Origin: Demequinaceae bacterium UBA4004
Lineage (GTDB): Bacteria; Actinomycetota; Actinomycetes; Actinomycetales; Demequinaceae
Direction: 5' to 3'
Assembly: GCA_002384765.1 (NCBI GenBank)
Contig: DGBM01000196.1
Location: 1-26,906 of the forward strand
Length of the DNA stretch: 26,906 nt
The notes below the pieces were generated by a model that saw only the letters and a program-made list of their open reading frames with translations, ran no database searches and was not told the DNA's origin. Each line of letters begins with the position of its first letter. Position 1 is the stretch's first letter. Position numbers and translations under genes: made by a program. Positions 8,901 to 16,599 of the stretch are shown here, one piece after another.

Positions 8901-9103
8901 GGCGCCTTGGAATGGGAGGCACGCCCCCGGCCCTTGCGCACCGGAGCAACGGGAATGAAGGACTCGCTGGGGCGACGCCCATCGAGCACTTGGCCAGTGG
9001 GGCCCTTGGGCCCGATCTCGAAGTACCGGCTCGGAGGGTCGTAGGGCCCGTTCAGGACCGGGTCGTTGAGCGATGCCGGGGTGGACGTTTCGCTCGTCGC
9101 CAC
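5948..9103 (-). CDS. res: Type III restriction helicase/endonuclease (Res)
   Basis: A 1051-residue superfamily 2 helicase-nuclease. Visible helicase motifs: Walker A ATGSGKT (178-184), DEAH (322-325), SATP (379-382), then MLTEGWDANTVTH and QVIGRGLRRRDY for motifs V and VI. Near the C-terminus YVPDFLIRL (PD at 953-954) and LIVEVSGG (Glu 974) fit a PD-(D/E)xK nuclease fold, but the usual Lys after the Glu is Ser 976. The last part (WVPAVNNHGGFGRWGYIEI) is typical of one subfamily of these enzymes. The GTG at 9103 is chosen because GGGGAAGGA precedes it; an in-frame GTG at 9187 would add a low-complexity leader. It is first in a minus-strand unit followed by mod, the reverse of the common mod-res order. 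Confidence 0.92.
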   Translation of the reverse strand: MATSETSTPASLNDPVLNGPYDPPSRYFEIGPKGPTGQVLDGRRPSESFIPVAPVRKGRGRASHSKAPGQVDGEQLELSLVEETVQRNTLINGLRHDLDIWRASDYKGSTPTSRKLLRHWADPFRENRILFAQREAAETAIFLAEVSGRHGFKDYRPDLDEQNTGHNEALPRVALKMATGSGKTVVMTMLIAWQTLNKVASPGDKRYAKRFLIVTPGITIRDRLRVLQPSDPENYYDQRGIVPDELRGLLGKAQILVTNYHAFLLRDRKEIKGVARTTRQILLAGKSADPFKETDADMVSRVLRGWGVGTGRRQGEIVVLNDEAHHCYMDKPLTVEAEAEGVEKGDRDDQVRNVDARVWFKGLQAVAKKVGIKTVYDLSATPFYLAGSGYKDGFIFPWTVSDFSLMDAIESGIVKVPRIPVDDNADIEVVTFRNLWPLIDKKLPKRSRRDSTPGELPLLPAELEAALDSLYRSYEKAFTHWERAMAPKGEPPPVFIVVCPNTAVSKLVYDWIAGEEYADDAGNTRLRDGRLPLFSNIVGDASLDRPRTILVDSAQLESGEGMKDEFKKAAADEVAHFKSEYRRRNPGADVDSLTDEDLLREVMNTVGKKGQLGSEVRCVVSVAMLTEGWDANTVTHILGIRAFRSQLLCEQVIGRGLRRRDYTVNDDGKFEADYANVYGVPFAFIPADKTIPDPKPPAPVTVVESVKGREGLRIEFPHLEGYRFEVPDEQLWLPDDLEPFVIGKGRSVPTWTEIAPAVGTTELIEDDPQTLRTRAVAFRLARRLVNYHFAHGEVIETETGDVREEPRPWLFPAVARLCVEWIERAVTVEEGFSLGYLAKYALWEAAAADAVYGALTSQADDRRPRLRPILRRYETIGSTGKVSFPTRKIALPTARDRSEVSHVVLDGVGGNTWEQLAMEYCEHSPHVHSYVKNDHLGFAIPYLHEGRSHEYVPDFLIRLRPRDGEEIQRTLIVEVSGGQKSAHSPGSVKTKADTARNSWVPAVNNHGGFGRWGYIEITNPTTMKPVLEDALNSLYADGPIIGDPDLLDFTR

Positions 9104-9151
9104 AACCGATCCTTCCCCTTCGCCGGGCCTCGTGCAGGAGACTAGCGTTCG

Positions 9152-9197
9152 GGGCCGCGGCCCAGTTCTCGCCCCCAAGGTTGACACGTATGCGTCA
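9152..9197. promoter_or_regulatory. res leader: dispersed semi-palindrome copy 2 and GC palindrome
   Basis: TGACACGTATGCGTCA (9182-9197, plus strand, followed by AGGG) is a copy of the dispersed motif. It lies about 80 bases upstream of the res start and about 260 bases upstream of the divergent secretion operon. GGGCCGCGGCCC (9152-9163) is a perfect 12-bp palindrome between it and the res start. The motif contains TTGACA on one strand and TTGACG on the other, so it could overlap a -35 element, but no good -10 was found. Confidence 0.5.
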
Positions 9198-9417
9198 AGG
9201 GCAGGTTAGCGACCCAACTCCCATACGGGCTCGAAACGGGCGAATCTACCGGATCCTGCCGCTGCTTCCTACCGGGCCCTAACGGTACGTATCTGCCATC
9301 GAACGCATCCTCCGGGCCTGGCTCAGCCGCCGGCAGGGGACAAGAGAGCTTCAAGAAGTCGTCAGAACTTGGTCAAGGTTTCTGGGCGCGCTTGAGTCGC
9401 GTGTCGGTGTCCGCTCG

Positions 9418-9445
9418 GATGGTTTGGGGACCTACCCAAACCATC
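9418..9445 (+). promoter_or_regulatory. Hairpin/operator in leader of the secretion operon
   Basis: GATGGTTTGGG (9418-9428) and CCCAAACCATC (9435-9445) form a perfect 11-bp inverted repeat with a 6-base loop. It ends 15 bases before the first start codon of the operon, just upstream of its ribosome binding site (AAAGGGG). It could be a repressor site or an RNA hairpin controlling expression. The rest of the 9198-9417 divergent gap contains CTACCGG twice and no recognisable gene. Confidence 0.55.
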
Positions 9446-9460
9446 TGAAAGGGGACAATC

Positions 9461-9712
9461 ATGGGGACACTTGCAACGCTAGCGGCTGCTGCCGGCACCA
9501 CTGGCCTGCAGAGCTGGATCAAGTCCAACATCATCCCGCTGCTCCTGCTCCTCGTAGCGACGATGCTCTTCGTTCTTGCGCAGCGGGGCGACAACGCCAA
9601 GGCCATGCGCGTCGTGGCTGGCGTGGTCATCGCACTCGCAGTGCTCGGACTGGCGACAAGCGGTCAGGCCGACAGCCTCGGCACTTGGATCGCGTCGCTC
9701 GTGACGGGCTGA
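9461..9712 (+). CDS. Small two-TM conjugation protein (VirB2/TcpD position)
   Basis: An 83-residue protein with a short amphipathic N-terminus and two hydrophobic segments (about residues 24-41 and 49-66) joined by a short basic loop (QRGDNAKAMR). This is the architecture of VirB2-like pilins and of the small hydrophobic proteins that open Gram-positive conjugation operons. It has good AAAGGGG spacing before the ATG. As first gene of the operon and immediate neighbour of a TcpE-like gene it most likely forms part of the membrane channel. No cleavable signal is obvious, so a pilin-like assignment is tentative and rests on position and topology. Confidence 0.6.
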   Translation: MGTLATLAAAAGTTGLQSWIKSNIIPLLLLLVATMLFVLAQRGDNAKAMRVVAGVVIALAVLGLATSGQADSLGTWIASLVTG

Positions 9713-9715
9713 CCC

Positions 9716-10165
9716 ATGCGCCTGCCTGTCGATGACGAGATCTACAACGTCAACTCGGTGTGGCTGGGCCCGCCGAACCGGACCCTGCCGTTCCGGGCCA
9801 GGTACGTGGCGTATGCGGTCGGCGCTGTGGTTTTCGTGCTGCTGCAGATGATGGAGCGCCGCTTGGGGATCGGCCTCGGCTTCTTCTCGCTGGCCTACAG
9901 CCTGCTTGCCACGGTCGGGCTCACCCGCCTGATCCTCTCCGTCGTCAACCCAGATCGTCCCCTTGCCGCGGTCCTCGGCGCCTTTGTGCACGAGGTCTCC
10001 GCGCCCAGAGACGACCTGAGGGAGACGACGCACACAGTCCGCCCGGCTCGAGTGCGTGCCGTCCCCACACGCCCGAGCCGGGCCCAACGCCGCGCTGATC
10101 GGAAGAGCAAGCGCCGCAGCGGGTTACGCAAAGTCAAGGGGACCGTCTCTAGGGGGACACGATGA
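9716..10165 (+). CDS. TcpE/PrgI-like conjugation membrane protein
   Basis: A 149-residue protein with a conserved-looking N-terminus (RLPVDDEIYNVNSVWLGP). Two adjacent membrane helices follow (about 29-46 and 52-73), then a cytoplasmic tail that becomes strongly basic at the end (RAQRRADRKSKRRSGLRK). Topology, size and position just before the VirB4 ATPase match the TcpE/PrgI-type component of Tn916-like secretion systems (Orf17 position). It starts three bases after the preceding stop and ends in an ATGA overlap with the VirB4 gene. The basic tail could contact DNA or the ATPase; this is inference. Confidence 0.6.
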   Translation: MRLPVDDEIYNVNSVWLGPPNRTLPFRARYVAYAVGAVVFVLLQMMERRLGIGLGFFSLAYSLLATVGLTRLILSVVNPDRPLAAVLGAFVHEVSAPRDDLRETTHTVRPARVRAVPTRPSRAQRRADRKSKRRSGLRKVKGTVSRGTR

Positions 10166-12723
10166 ACAGCAAGAGAGGTCTTGCCTTACGCAGGATCAGC
10201 GGCCACTGCACCGTCACCGGGCAGAACCTGATGGCCTGGTACCTGCTCGACCCACAGGGTTGGTCCTTCCGCCCGGACGGGGTCAGGGAGCAGCTCATTG
10301 TCGATGGTGCCGACGTGCTGGCCCAGCTGTCGAAGCGAGAGCTCCATCTTCGGGTGACGACGCGGCCCTACCCGGTCGCAAAGTGGGCGCACGACCACGA
10401 CCTGAACGCTCCGGCGCCGCTGCCGGGCTGGAGCGACTACCTCAGGACGGACCAGCGACGTCTGGCCTCGTTGTCGATGGCGGACAAGGAGGTCTATCTC
10501 GGGGTCGAGATCCCGAGCCGCAGCCCGCTGTTCAAGGCGCTCCGATCGGTCGCCGGATCGATGGCCGACCGTGAAGTCGCAGCCCTGGAGAAGCACATCC
10601 GCGCCACCGATGAACTGATGGCCTCACCCGGGATCGAGGCCGCCCCGGCGACCCCGCGGCAGCTGGAATGGCTGTTGCACCGGTCCTGCGCGCTGGGCCT
10701 GCCAGCACCCTTGACGCTCGGAGGAGTCGAGAACGCGACTTGGGAGACCGACGACCTTGGGGAGTTCACCGACCACGTCAACTGGTTCGCCACCCCGTAC
10801 GGGCGCACCATCCGCGTGATGGGGGAGCACGACGACAGGAGGATCGAGCGCCACGTCTGCGTCCTCTCGGTGAGTCGGATGATCGACCTCGAGATCCCGC
10901 CCGGGATCCCGTGGATGCAGCGAACCGACGAGCTGCCGTTCCCGGTCGAGTGGTCCGGCCACGTCCAGGTCGAGGACGCCGCCAAGGTCGGCGCCGCGAT
11001 GCGCCGCAACATCCAGAAGATCCGGGCCCAGAAGGACCACTACGAGATCGAGCACCACGAACCGGCCCCTGGCGCCCTTGACCGGCAGGCATCGAGGGCC
11101 CTCGCCGTCGAGGACGAGATCTCGATGGGTCTGTCCGGCCTGTCGACCCGGACCTCGGGCTGGTACCGCATCGCCGTGTCCGGTTCCACCGAGGACGAGG
11201 CCATCGAACGCGCCGGCATGGTCCGCAAGCTCTATGCGCCCCAGATCACCATCGCGAGGCCTCAGGACCAGTACGCCGTGGCCCGCGAGTTCATCCCCGG
11301 CGAACGCCTCGGGTCCACCGCCTACCGACGCCGGATGCCCGTCACCACACTCGCGGCAGCCGTCCCTGCCGCGACCGCCACCGTCGGCGACCGGGTCGGC
11401 ATCCACCTCGGCCAAACCTCCGGAACCTCCGCCCGGGTCGTCACCTGGGAGCCCTGGCTAGCCACCGAGAGGGGCGAGGAGTCCGGACTCGCCGTCCTTT
11501 GCGCCGGCCTCGGCGGCGGCAAGTCCACCGCAGGCGGCAACATCATCTACCGCACCGTCGTCCAAGGCGTGCCATGGACCGTGCTCGACCCGTCCGGGAG
11601 GCTCACCGCCCTGACCCGACTCCCCGAGCTCGAGCCCTACTCGCGCGCCGTCGACCTACTCGACGCACCCGAAGGATCGCTCAGCACCTACCGGGTCATC
11701 GCCGAACCCGACCGGCACCACTACGCCGACGAGTCCGACTGGCGGGCCGCCATGGAACAGGCCAAGGACACCAGACGCCTGCTCACCAGCAGCGTCCTTC
11801 GAGCCATGCTGCCCAAACAACTGCAAGAACATGTCCTGTCCGAAGTCGCCCTCATGCGCGCCGTCGGCAGCGTCCCCGCCAACGCCTGGAGCTCCTGCGA
11901 CCAGGTCGTCACCGCCCTGGCCGAGCTGCAGGGCGATCCCGAGCTCGCCCGGCATGCCGGGTACATGGCCGACTTCCTGCGCGAAGCCGCCAAGACCAGC
12001 CACGGCCGCCTCATCTTCCCCGTCGGTCGGCCCGGACCCGAGACCGCGGAAGAGCCGCTGCTGACGGTGTACTCACTGCGCGGGCTGGCCCTGCCGGACG
12101 AGTCCAGCGCCGGAACCGAGGACCTCGACGAGCGGCTCTCGATGTGCGTCATGTACCTCGCCGCCTGGCTCACCCAGCGCGGCATGTACTTCGGGGACAT
12201 CAACACCCGCAAGGGCATCTTCATCGACGAAGCTTGGGCCCTGTCCACATTCAGCACGGGCCGACGGTTCATCGACCGCGCCGCCCGGGACTCCCGCAAG
12301 CACAACACCCGCGTCCTGATGGCCAGTCAGAACCCGTCCGACCTGCTGAAGCTCGATCTGGCCAACCTCTGCTCGGCGGCATTCATCGGCCGGCTCACCG
12401 GCGAAGAAGCCCAACGAGACGCCCTGCGGTTCATCCCAGGGATCCGCGACGGGCTCGGCTATGAGCAGATCTTCGGCACTCTCTCGAGGCCGAGCCGCGA
12501 CGGGCTGCGCGGACCGCGTGAGTTCGTGTTCAGCGACGGCAACGGCGGCATCGAACGGATGCGAATGGACCTGTCCGCCCACCCGCAGCTGCTCGAGGCC
12601 CTCAACACGACCGCGACGCCGGACAAGGCCCGCAACCGCGTCGATCGCACTGGCGCGACCATGACCGACGACAACACGTCCATCGACGAGGTCGACGAGC
12701 TGAGCGAACGAGCGAGTGCCTGA
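10162..12723 (+). CDS. VirB4-like conjugation ATPase
   Basis: An 853-residue ATPase. Walker A is GLGGGKST (449-456) and Walker B is IFIDE followed by AW (686-692). Downstream, NTRVLMASQNPSDLL and AAFIGRLTGEEAQRDAL are typical of VirB4/TraC-type ATPases, including the Gln-rich sensor region. The N-terminal 400 residues form the usual docking domain without catalytic motifs. It powers assembly of, and transport through, the type IV secretion channel at the inner face of the membrane. It corresponds to Orf16 of Tn916 and TcpF of pCW3 by position. The ATG at 10162 overlaps the previous stop (ATGA) and is preceded by AGGGGG. Length is typical for the family. Confidence 0.88.
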   Translation: MNSKRGLALRRISGHCTVTGQNLMAWYLLDPQGWSFRPDGVREQLIVDGADVLAQLSKRELHLRVTTRPYPVAKWAHDHDLNAPAPLPGWSDYLRTDQRRLASLSMADKEVYLGVEIPSRSPLFKALRSVAGSMADREVAALEKHIRATDELMASPGIEAAPATPRQLEWLLHRSCALGLPAPLTLGGVENATWETDDLGEFTDHVNWFATPYGRTIRVMGEHDDRRIERHVCVLSVSRMIDLEIPPGIPWMQRTDELPFPVEWSGHVQVEDAAKVGAAMRRNIQKIRAQKDHYEIEHHEPAPGALDRQASRALAVEDEISMGLSGLSTRTSGWYRIAVSGSTEDEAIERAGMVRKLYAPQITIARPQDQYAVAREFIPGERLGSTAYRRRMPVTTLAAAVPAATATVGDRVGIHLGQTSGTSARVVTWEPWLATERGEESGLAVLCAGLGGGKSTAGGNIIYRTVVQGVPWTVLDPSGRLTALTRLPELEPYSRAVDLLDAPEGSLSTYRVIAEPDRHHYADESDWRAAMEQAKDTRRLLTSSVLRAMLPKQLQEHVLSEVALMRAVGSVPANAWSSCDQVVTALAELQGDPELARHAGYMADFLREAAKTSHGRLIFPVGRPGPETAEEPLLTVYSLRGLALPDESSAGTEDLDERLSMCVMYLAAWLTQRGMYFGDINTRKGIFIDEAWALSTFSTGRRFIDRAARDSRKHNTRVLMASQNPSDLLKLDLANLCSAAFIGRLTGEEAQRDALRFIPGIRDGLGYEQIFGTLSRPSRDGLRGPREFVFSDGNGGIERMRMDLSAHPQLLEALNTTATPDKARNRVDRTGATMTDDNTSIDEVDELSERASA

Positions 12724-14860
12724 CATGCGCCCGACACCTCCACACACTGCCGTTGTCAGAATCAAGCTCGGTCTCCGCCGGCTCGCCGCGGCGGCCGCAC
12801 TCACCCTCATCGCGCTCCTTGGGTTCGCGCACGCCGCCTCTGGCGCCAACGCCTTGCCCTCGGCACCTTGGGACTGCAAGACCGCCCCGACGGCCTCCAT
12901 CCCCGACACCGGACTGCACGGCTTCTTCGACCCCTCACCCGAGCCCATCCCGTCCCCCGGCGACCCTTGGGCCACTCCGTCGTCGACGACGTTCTACGAC
13001 CAGTACGGGTACGCCGGCCTCACCTGGAGCACCTACGACCTTGGCTGCGTGGGCGGCCTCACCGACGTCGACGCCACCTTCGACACCTTCGTCGGCAACA
13101 CCTTCCTGTCCGGGGGGACCTGGCTGAGCTCGGCCACCAACGGCATCCACAACCGCGTCGCGCACCCGGAGCAGTACATGCAACCGCTCGACGACGTCGT
13201 GGCCACCGTCACCACCCGGCTCAACGCCGCCATCTGGTCACCCTGGGGCGTCACCGCCCTACTCGCCGTTGCCGGCCTGCTGCTCTACTACTCCCTGCAC
13301 GGGCGGCTCTCCTCGGTGATGATGGCCGCCGCCTGGGCCATGCTCGTTCTCGGCATCGTCTCCGGGATCTCGCATTACCCCACCCGGGTCGCGAGCTTCT
13401 TCGACCAGGCCGTCACCCAGTCGATAGCGTCGGTCAACCAAAGCAGCGCCGGCCTGACAGAGACCGCTCCCGGCGACCCCACCCGCGCCCAGGGCGCCCT
13501 CGTCGTCGACGAGATCCTGTACCAGACCTGGCTGCGCGGACAGTTCGGCGACCCGGACAGCCCAGCCGCCAAGAAATGGGGTCCCCTGCTGTTCCGGGAG
13601 AGCACCTTCAGCCGAGTCGAACTCGCCGCCGCGCGGGCGGAATCCGACGGTGTCCAGCGGGTGACGGAACAGAAGGCGAACGACTGGGTCGCCACCACCC
13701 AGGAGATCCAAGACCAGGACCCACTGGCCTACGCCGCAGTCCAGGGCAAGTCCAAAGGCCGCGCCGGCGCAGGCTTCATGGCCTTCATCGGCGCCCTGTT
13801 CACCGCCCTGTTCCGGCTCGTCGCCGACCTCTTCGTCTTCTGCGGCCTGGTTATGCTGCGCCTGCTCGTCATGTTCTTCCCCGCGGCCGCAGTATTCGGC
13901 GTCATCGCACCGATGTCGAGCATCGTGCGCCGCATCGGCAACATCGCCGGCGCAGCGGTCATCAACGTGATCGCCTTCGGTGCCGGGGCCGCCATCCACG
14001 CCGTCGCCATCGCCGCCATCCTGTCCAAAGCGAACGGTGCTGGGATGGGGATCCTCAGTCTCGTGCTGTGCCTCGTCGTGTCGCTGGCCGCGTTCATCCT
14101 GCTGCTGCCGCTGCTGTCGTTCGCCAACATCCTCGGCCACTCGCCACGCGGAAACAGCCTCGTTCGCACCGCCCGCCGATCCGTGCTCGGCTACGTCGTC
14201 GGACGCAAAGCGGTCGAGGACGGCTCCGACGACACCGCCAATCGGAAGAGGCAAACGTCGACCCCCACCGTCACCAGCGAGACCTCCGATACAGGCGAGA
14301 CCCCCACGGGCACCGGCCCGGCCCGTGACGTGCGCAGGGTCAATCTCCCGGTCGAGTCCATCGGTCGCCGTTTTGACACCATCACCTGGACCCAACCCGA
14401 CGTTCCCGACACCCAGCGCGAAGTTCCCGAACGCGTGAACAGCATGAGCTCAGCCCTCCCACGAAACAGTCACGTAGCAGACACCCGCGCGGCCCGGGGC
14501 CACGTCGGCGAAGAGCTGAAGCCCGAGGCCCCCATCGAGGCAGGGGTTGTGGCCCGAGCGCCCACCCCCCGACACAGCCCGCCTCCCGGTCGGAGCGAGC
14601 TCAGCGGCATACGGCCTCAGGATCTGTATGACCTGAACCCGCGGGCCACGAACGATCCTCCCGCGAAGTCGGGAACGCTGGTGGACGAGCTGCCCTCAGG
14701 AATCCGTGAGATCCGCGCGGTCAGGACACACGACTCCCATCAGGAGATCACCGAAGCCGGTGTGCAGACCCGGTTCTATGACGCGGCGACCAAGCAGTTC
14801 ATCACCGCGGACCCCGAGGAATTGACGACCGAGCGGGGCGAGGGGAGGAGCCGTGCCTGA
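12716..14860 (+). CDS. VirB6/TcpH-like polytopic channel protein
   Basis: A 714-residue membrane protein. A signal-like segment (about 18-40, ending AHAASGA) is followed by an extracellular stretch. Hydrophobic helices lie at about 178-193, 199-219, 353-376, 377-399, 409-436 and 444-468. A hydrophilic, Pro/Thr/Arg-rich cytoplasmic tail of about 240 residues follows. This matches TcpH/Orf15 of Gram-positive conjugation modules, the VirB6/TrbL counterpart that forms the membrane pore. GTG at 12716 overlaps the end of the VirB4 gene by 8 bases; an ATG at 12725 is an alternative. The next gene begins with the same GTGCCTGA overlap, which supports the GTG. Its place directly after VirB4 is the standard order. 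Confidence 0.75.
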   Translation: MPDMRPTPPHTAVVRIKLGLRRLAAAAALTLIALLGFAHAASGANALPSAPWDCKTAPTASIPDTGLHGFFDPSPEPIPSPGDPWATPSSTTFYDQYGYAGLTWSTYDLGCVGGLTDVDATFDTFVGNTFLSGGTWLSSATNGIHNRVAHPEQYMQPLDDVVATVTTRLNAAIWSPWGVTALLAVAGLLLYYSLHGRLSSVMMAAAWAMLVLGIVSGISHYPTRVASFFDQAVTQSIASVNQSSAGLTETAPGDPTRAQGALVVDEILYQTWLRGQFGDPDSPAAKKWGPLLFRESTFSRVELAAARAESDGVQRVTEQKANDWVATTQEIQDQDPLAYAAVQGKSKGRAGAGFMAFIGALFTALFRLVADLFVFCGLVMLRLLVMFFPAAAVFGVIAPMSSIVRRIGNIAGAAVINVIAFGAGAAIHAVAIAAILSKANGAGMGILSLVLCLVVSLAAFILLLPLLSFANILGHSPRGNSLVRTARRSVLGYVVGRKAVEDGSDDTANRKRQTSTPTVTSETSDTGETPTGTGPARDVRRVNLPVESIGRRFDTITWTQPDVPDTQREVPERVNSMSSALPRNSHVADTRAARGHVGEELKPEAPIEAGVVARAPTPRHSPPPGRSELSGIRPQDLYDLNPRATNDPPAKSGTLVDELPSGIREIRAVRTHDSHQEITEAGVQTRFYDAATKQFITADPEELTTERGEGRSRA

Positions 14861-15479
14861 CCGTTTGCACCGAATCATCGAATGGCCTCTGTGGTCCTGG
14901 AAGCACTTCGGCGCCAGCGTCGCCGGCGTCCTCATCCTGGTGGCGCTTATCGGCAAGGCGTCAAGCGCATTGTCACCGGAGGCCGCCCCACAAGGCGCCA
15001 CCCCTGGCGTCGTGCGGACGAACACCGCTCAAGCTGGGCCGCCCACGTCCCCAGAGCCCGCGGTCACCCAGATGAACTCATTCTCGAGCCCACCGGTTGC
15101 CACGACATCGCCCACACCAACCGGACCATGCGAGGAGCTCGTGGCTCGCTTCGCCGCCGCATGGGTGACCACCAACCGACCCACCGCGGAGTGGCTCACT
15201 GCGCTGAAGAATGATGTGACTCCTGGCTTCTTCGCCCAGCTCGAGAAGGTCGACCCCACCCGAGTCCCGGCCAGCCAAGTGCTCGGCACCCCGCAAGAGG
15301 TAGCGACCGAACCCGCGCCGCGCACGTTCCGGGTCGTCACCGACGGCGGACGGATCGATATTGCCACCGAGAGGGCCGGCGACAGCTGCCTCGTCAGCGG
15401 CCTGGAGCCGGCGGAGAACATCGCCGGAGCTCCCACCCCCGCACTGACGCAGGAACTCCCCACGGCTCGAGGATGGTGA
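14853..15479 (+). CDS. VirB8/TcpC-like bitopic protein
   Basis: A 208-residue protein with one membrane helix (about 24-42), a Pro/Thr-rich extracellular linker (about 50-88) and a C-terminal domain of about 110 residues. The domain contains CEELVARFAAAWVTTNRPTA and TPGFFAQLEKVDPTRVPAS, resembling the NTF2-like fold of TcpC/VirB8 proteins. TcpC has two such domains; only one is present here. GTG at 14853 overlaps the previous stop and follows GGGGAGGAG. In conjugation systems this component stabilises the channel on the outer face of the membrane. The fold call is from sequence pattern only. Confidence 0.6.
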   Translation: MPDRLHRIIEWPLWSWKHFGASVAGVLILVALIGKASSALSPEAAPQGATPGVVRTNTAQAGPPTSPEPAVTQMNSFSSPPVATTSPTPTGPCEELVARFAAAWVTTNRPTAEWLTALKNDVTPGFFAQLEKVDPTRVPASQVLGTPQEVATEPAPRTFRVVTDGGRIDIATERAGDSCLVSGLEPAENIAGAPTPALTQELPTARGW

Positions 15480-15480
15480 C

Positions 15481-16599
15481 ATGGTCATCGAGGCCGCAGC
15501 GATAGCCGCGCGGCAAGTCCTGTGGCGGCGGATCCGCCGCGTCCTGATGGCGGTCACGCCCCTGGTGCTCGTCGGTGGACTCGCAGGCGTGCTGCTCATG
15601 GCCCTCGTGGGCGGATCCGGCCAGCAGCAGACGCCATCGGCCGACAGAGCATGCCCCGGCTCCGTGATCGAGACCGCGGTCGCTGTCGACGGCCTGACGT
15701 CCGAGCAAGCAATCAACGCCCGCATCATCGTCGCTGTCGGGCGCGAACTGGATGTGCCCGCCTACGGCTGGGTGATCGCCGTTGCGACCGCGATGCAGGA
15801 GTCCAACCTCATCAACGTCAACTACGGCGACCGCGACAGTCTCGGCCTCTTCCAACAACGCGCCGCATGGGGCACCACAAACCAGCGGATGGACCCAGCC
15901 ACCTCCGCCCGCATGTTCTACACCGGCGGGATGCAAGGTCAGCCCGGGCTCCTGGACATCGCCGGCTTCGAAGCCATGGCAGTCACGGACGCTGCCCAAG
16001 CCGTGCAGCGCAGCGCGTTCCCCAACGCGTACGCCAAATGGCAACCGCTCGCGATTCAGGTCGTTGGCGACCCCGCCGTCCTGTCCGCCTCGTGCTACAG
16101 CAACGCGGCCTTCCTCAGCGACGGCACAGCCGGCAGCAAGGCACTGGCCGTGGCCCTCGCTCAGGTCGGGGTCCCGTACTCCTGGGGAGGCGGAACCGTG
16201 AACGGACCCAGCGAAGGGTTCGGGTCAGGGGCCGGAGTCATCGGCTTCGACTGCTCCTCGCTCACCCAATTCTCCTGGCACCAGGCCGGAATAACCATCC
16301 CACGTGTCGCCAGCGCCCAAGCCGCCGCCGTGCAGCGACTCCCGAACGACCCCAGCTCGTGGCGACCAGGTGACCTCGTCTTCTTCCATGCCCCCGGCGA
16401 CCCGGCCAACTTCTTCCACCACGTCGCCATGTACGACGGACAAGGCGGCATCGTCCACGCACCCCGTCCCGGGCTCACCGTCGAGGTCGTCCACGACTTC
16501 CTCTCGATTGACTACTACCAAGGCGAACTCGCGTTCGTCGGCAGGCCAGGTGAGCCTGCAACAGGTCCTGCCCTTGATGGGGGAGGCGGTTCGCGATGA
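15481..16599 (+). CDS. Conjugation cell-wall hydrolase: transglycosylase plus NlpC/P60
   Basis: A 372-residue bifunctional peptidoglycan hydrolase. A signal anchor (about 22-45) is followed by a lysozyme-like transglycosylase domain (about 70-195) with catalytic Glu 107 in AMQESNL and the conserved GDRDSLGLFQQR. An NlpC/P60 endopeptidase domain follows (about 218-360) with catalytic Cys 258 (FDCSSLTQ), His 314 (HHVAMY) and a third polar residue, probably His 326. It corresponds to TcpG/Orf14 and should open the wall locally for the secretion channel. The ATG lies one base after the previous stop, and its 3' end overlaps the next gene (ATGA). All catalytic residues are intact. Confidence 0.88.
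   Translation: MVIEAAAIAARQVLWRRIRRVLMAVTPLVLVGGLAGVLLMALVGGSGQQQTPSADRACPGSVIETAVAVDGLTSEQAINARIIVAVGRELDVPAYGWVIAVATAMQESNLINVNYGDRDSLGLFQQRAAWGTTNQRMDPATSARMFYTGGMQGQPGLLDIAGFEAMAVTDAAQAVQRSAFPNAYAKWQPLAIQVVGDPAVLSASCYSNAAFLSDGTAGSKALAVALAQVGVPYSWGGGTVNGPSEGFGSGAGVIGFDCSSLTQFSWHQAGITIPRVASAQAAAVQRLPNDPSSWRPGDLVFFHAPGDPANFFHHVAMYDGQGGIVHAPRPGLTVEVVHDFLSIDYYQGELAFVGRPGEPATGPALDGGGGSR

Noticed and set aside
9182..9210. TTGACA in the 9182 motif as a -35 box for the secretion operon
   Set aside because: No acceptable -10 lies 16-18 bases downstream, and the operon start is about 260 bases away; kept only as part of the dispersed motif.
12868..14328. 486-codon plus-strand open frame inside the VirB6/TcpH-like gene
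   Set aside because: The Arg/His/Pro-rich product is a frame-shifted shadow; the other frame shows a signal peptide and membrane helices.
13259..14395. 378-codon minus-strand open frame
   Set aside because: Antisense to the membrane channel gene; Gly/Asp/Glu-rich composition typical of shadow frames.
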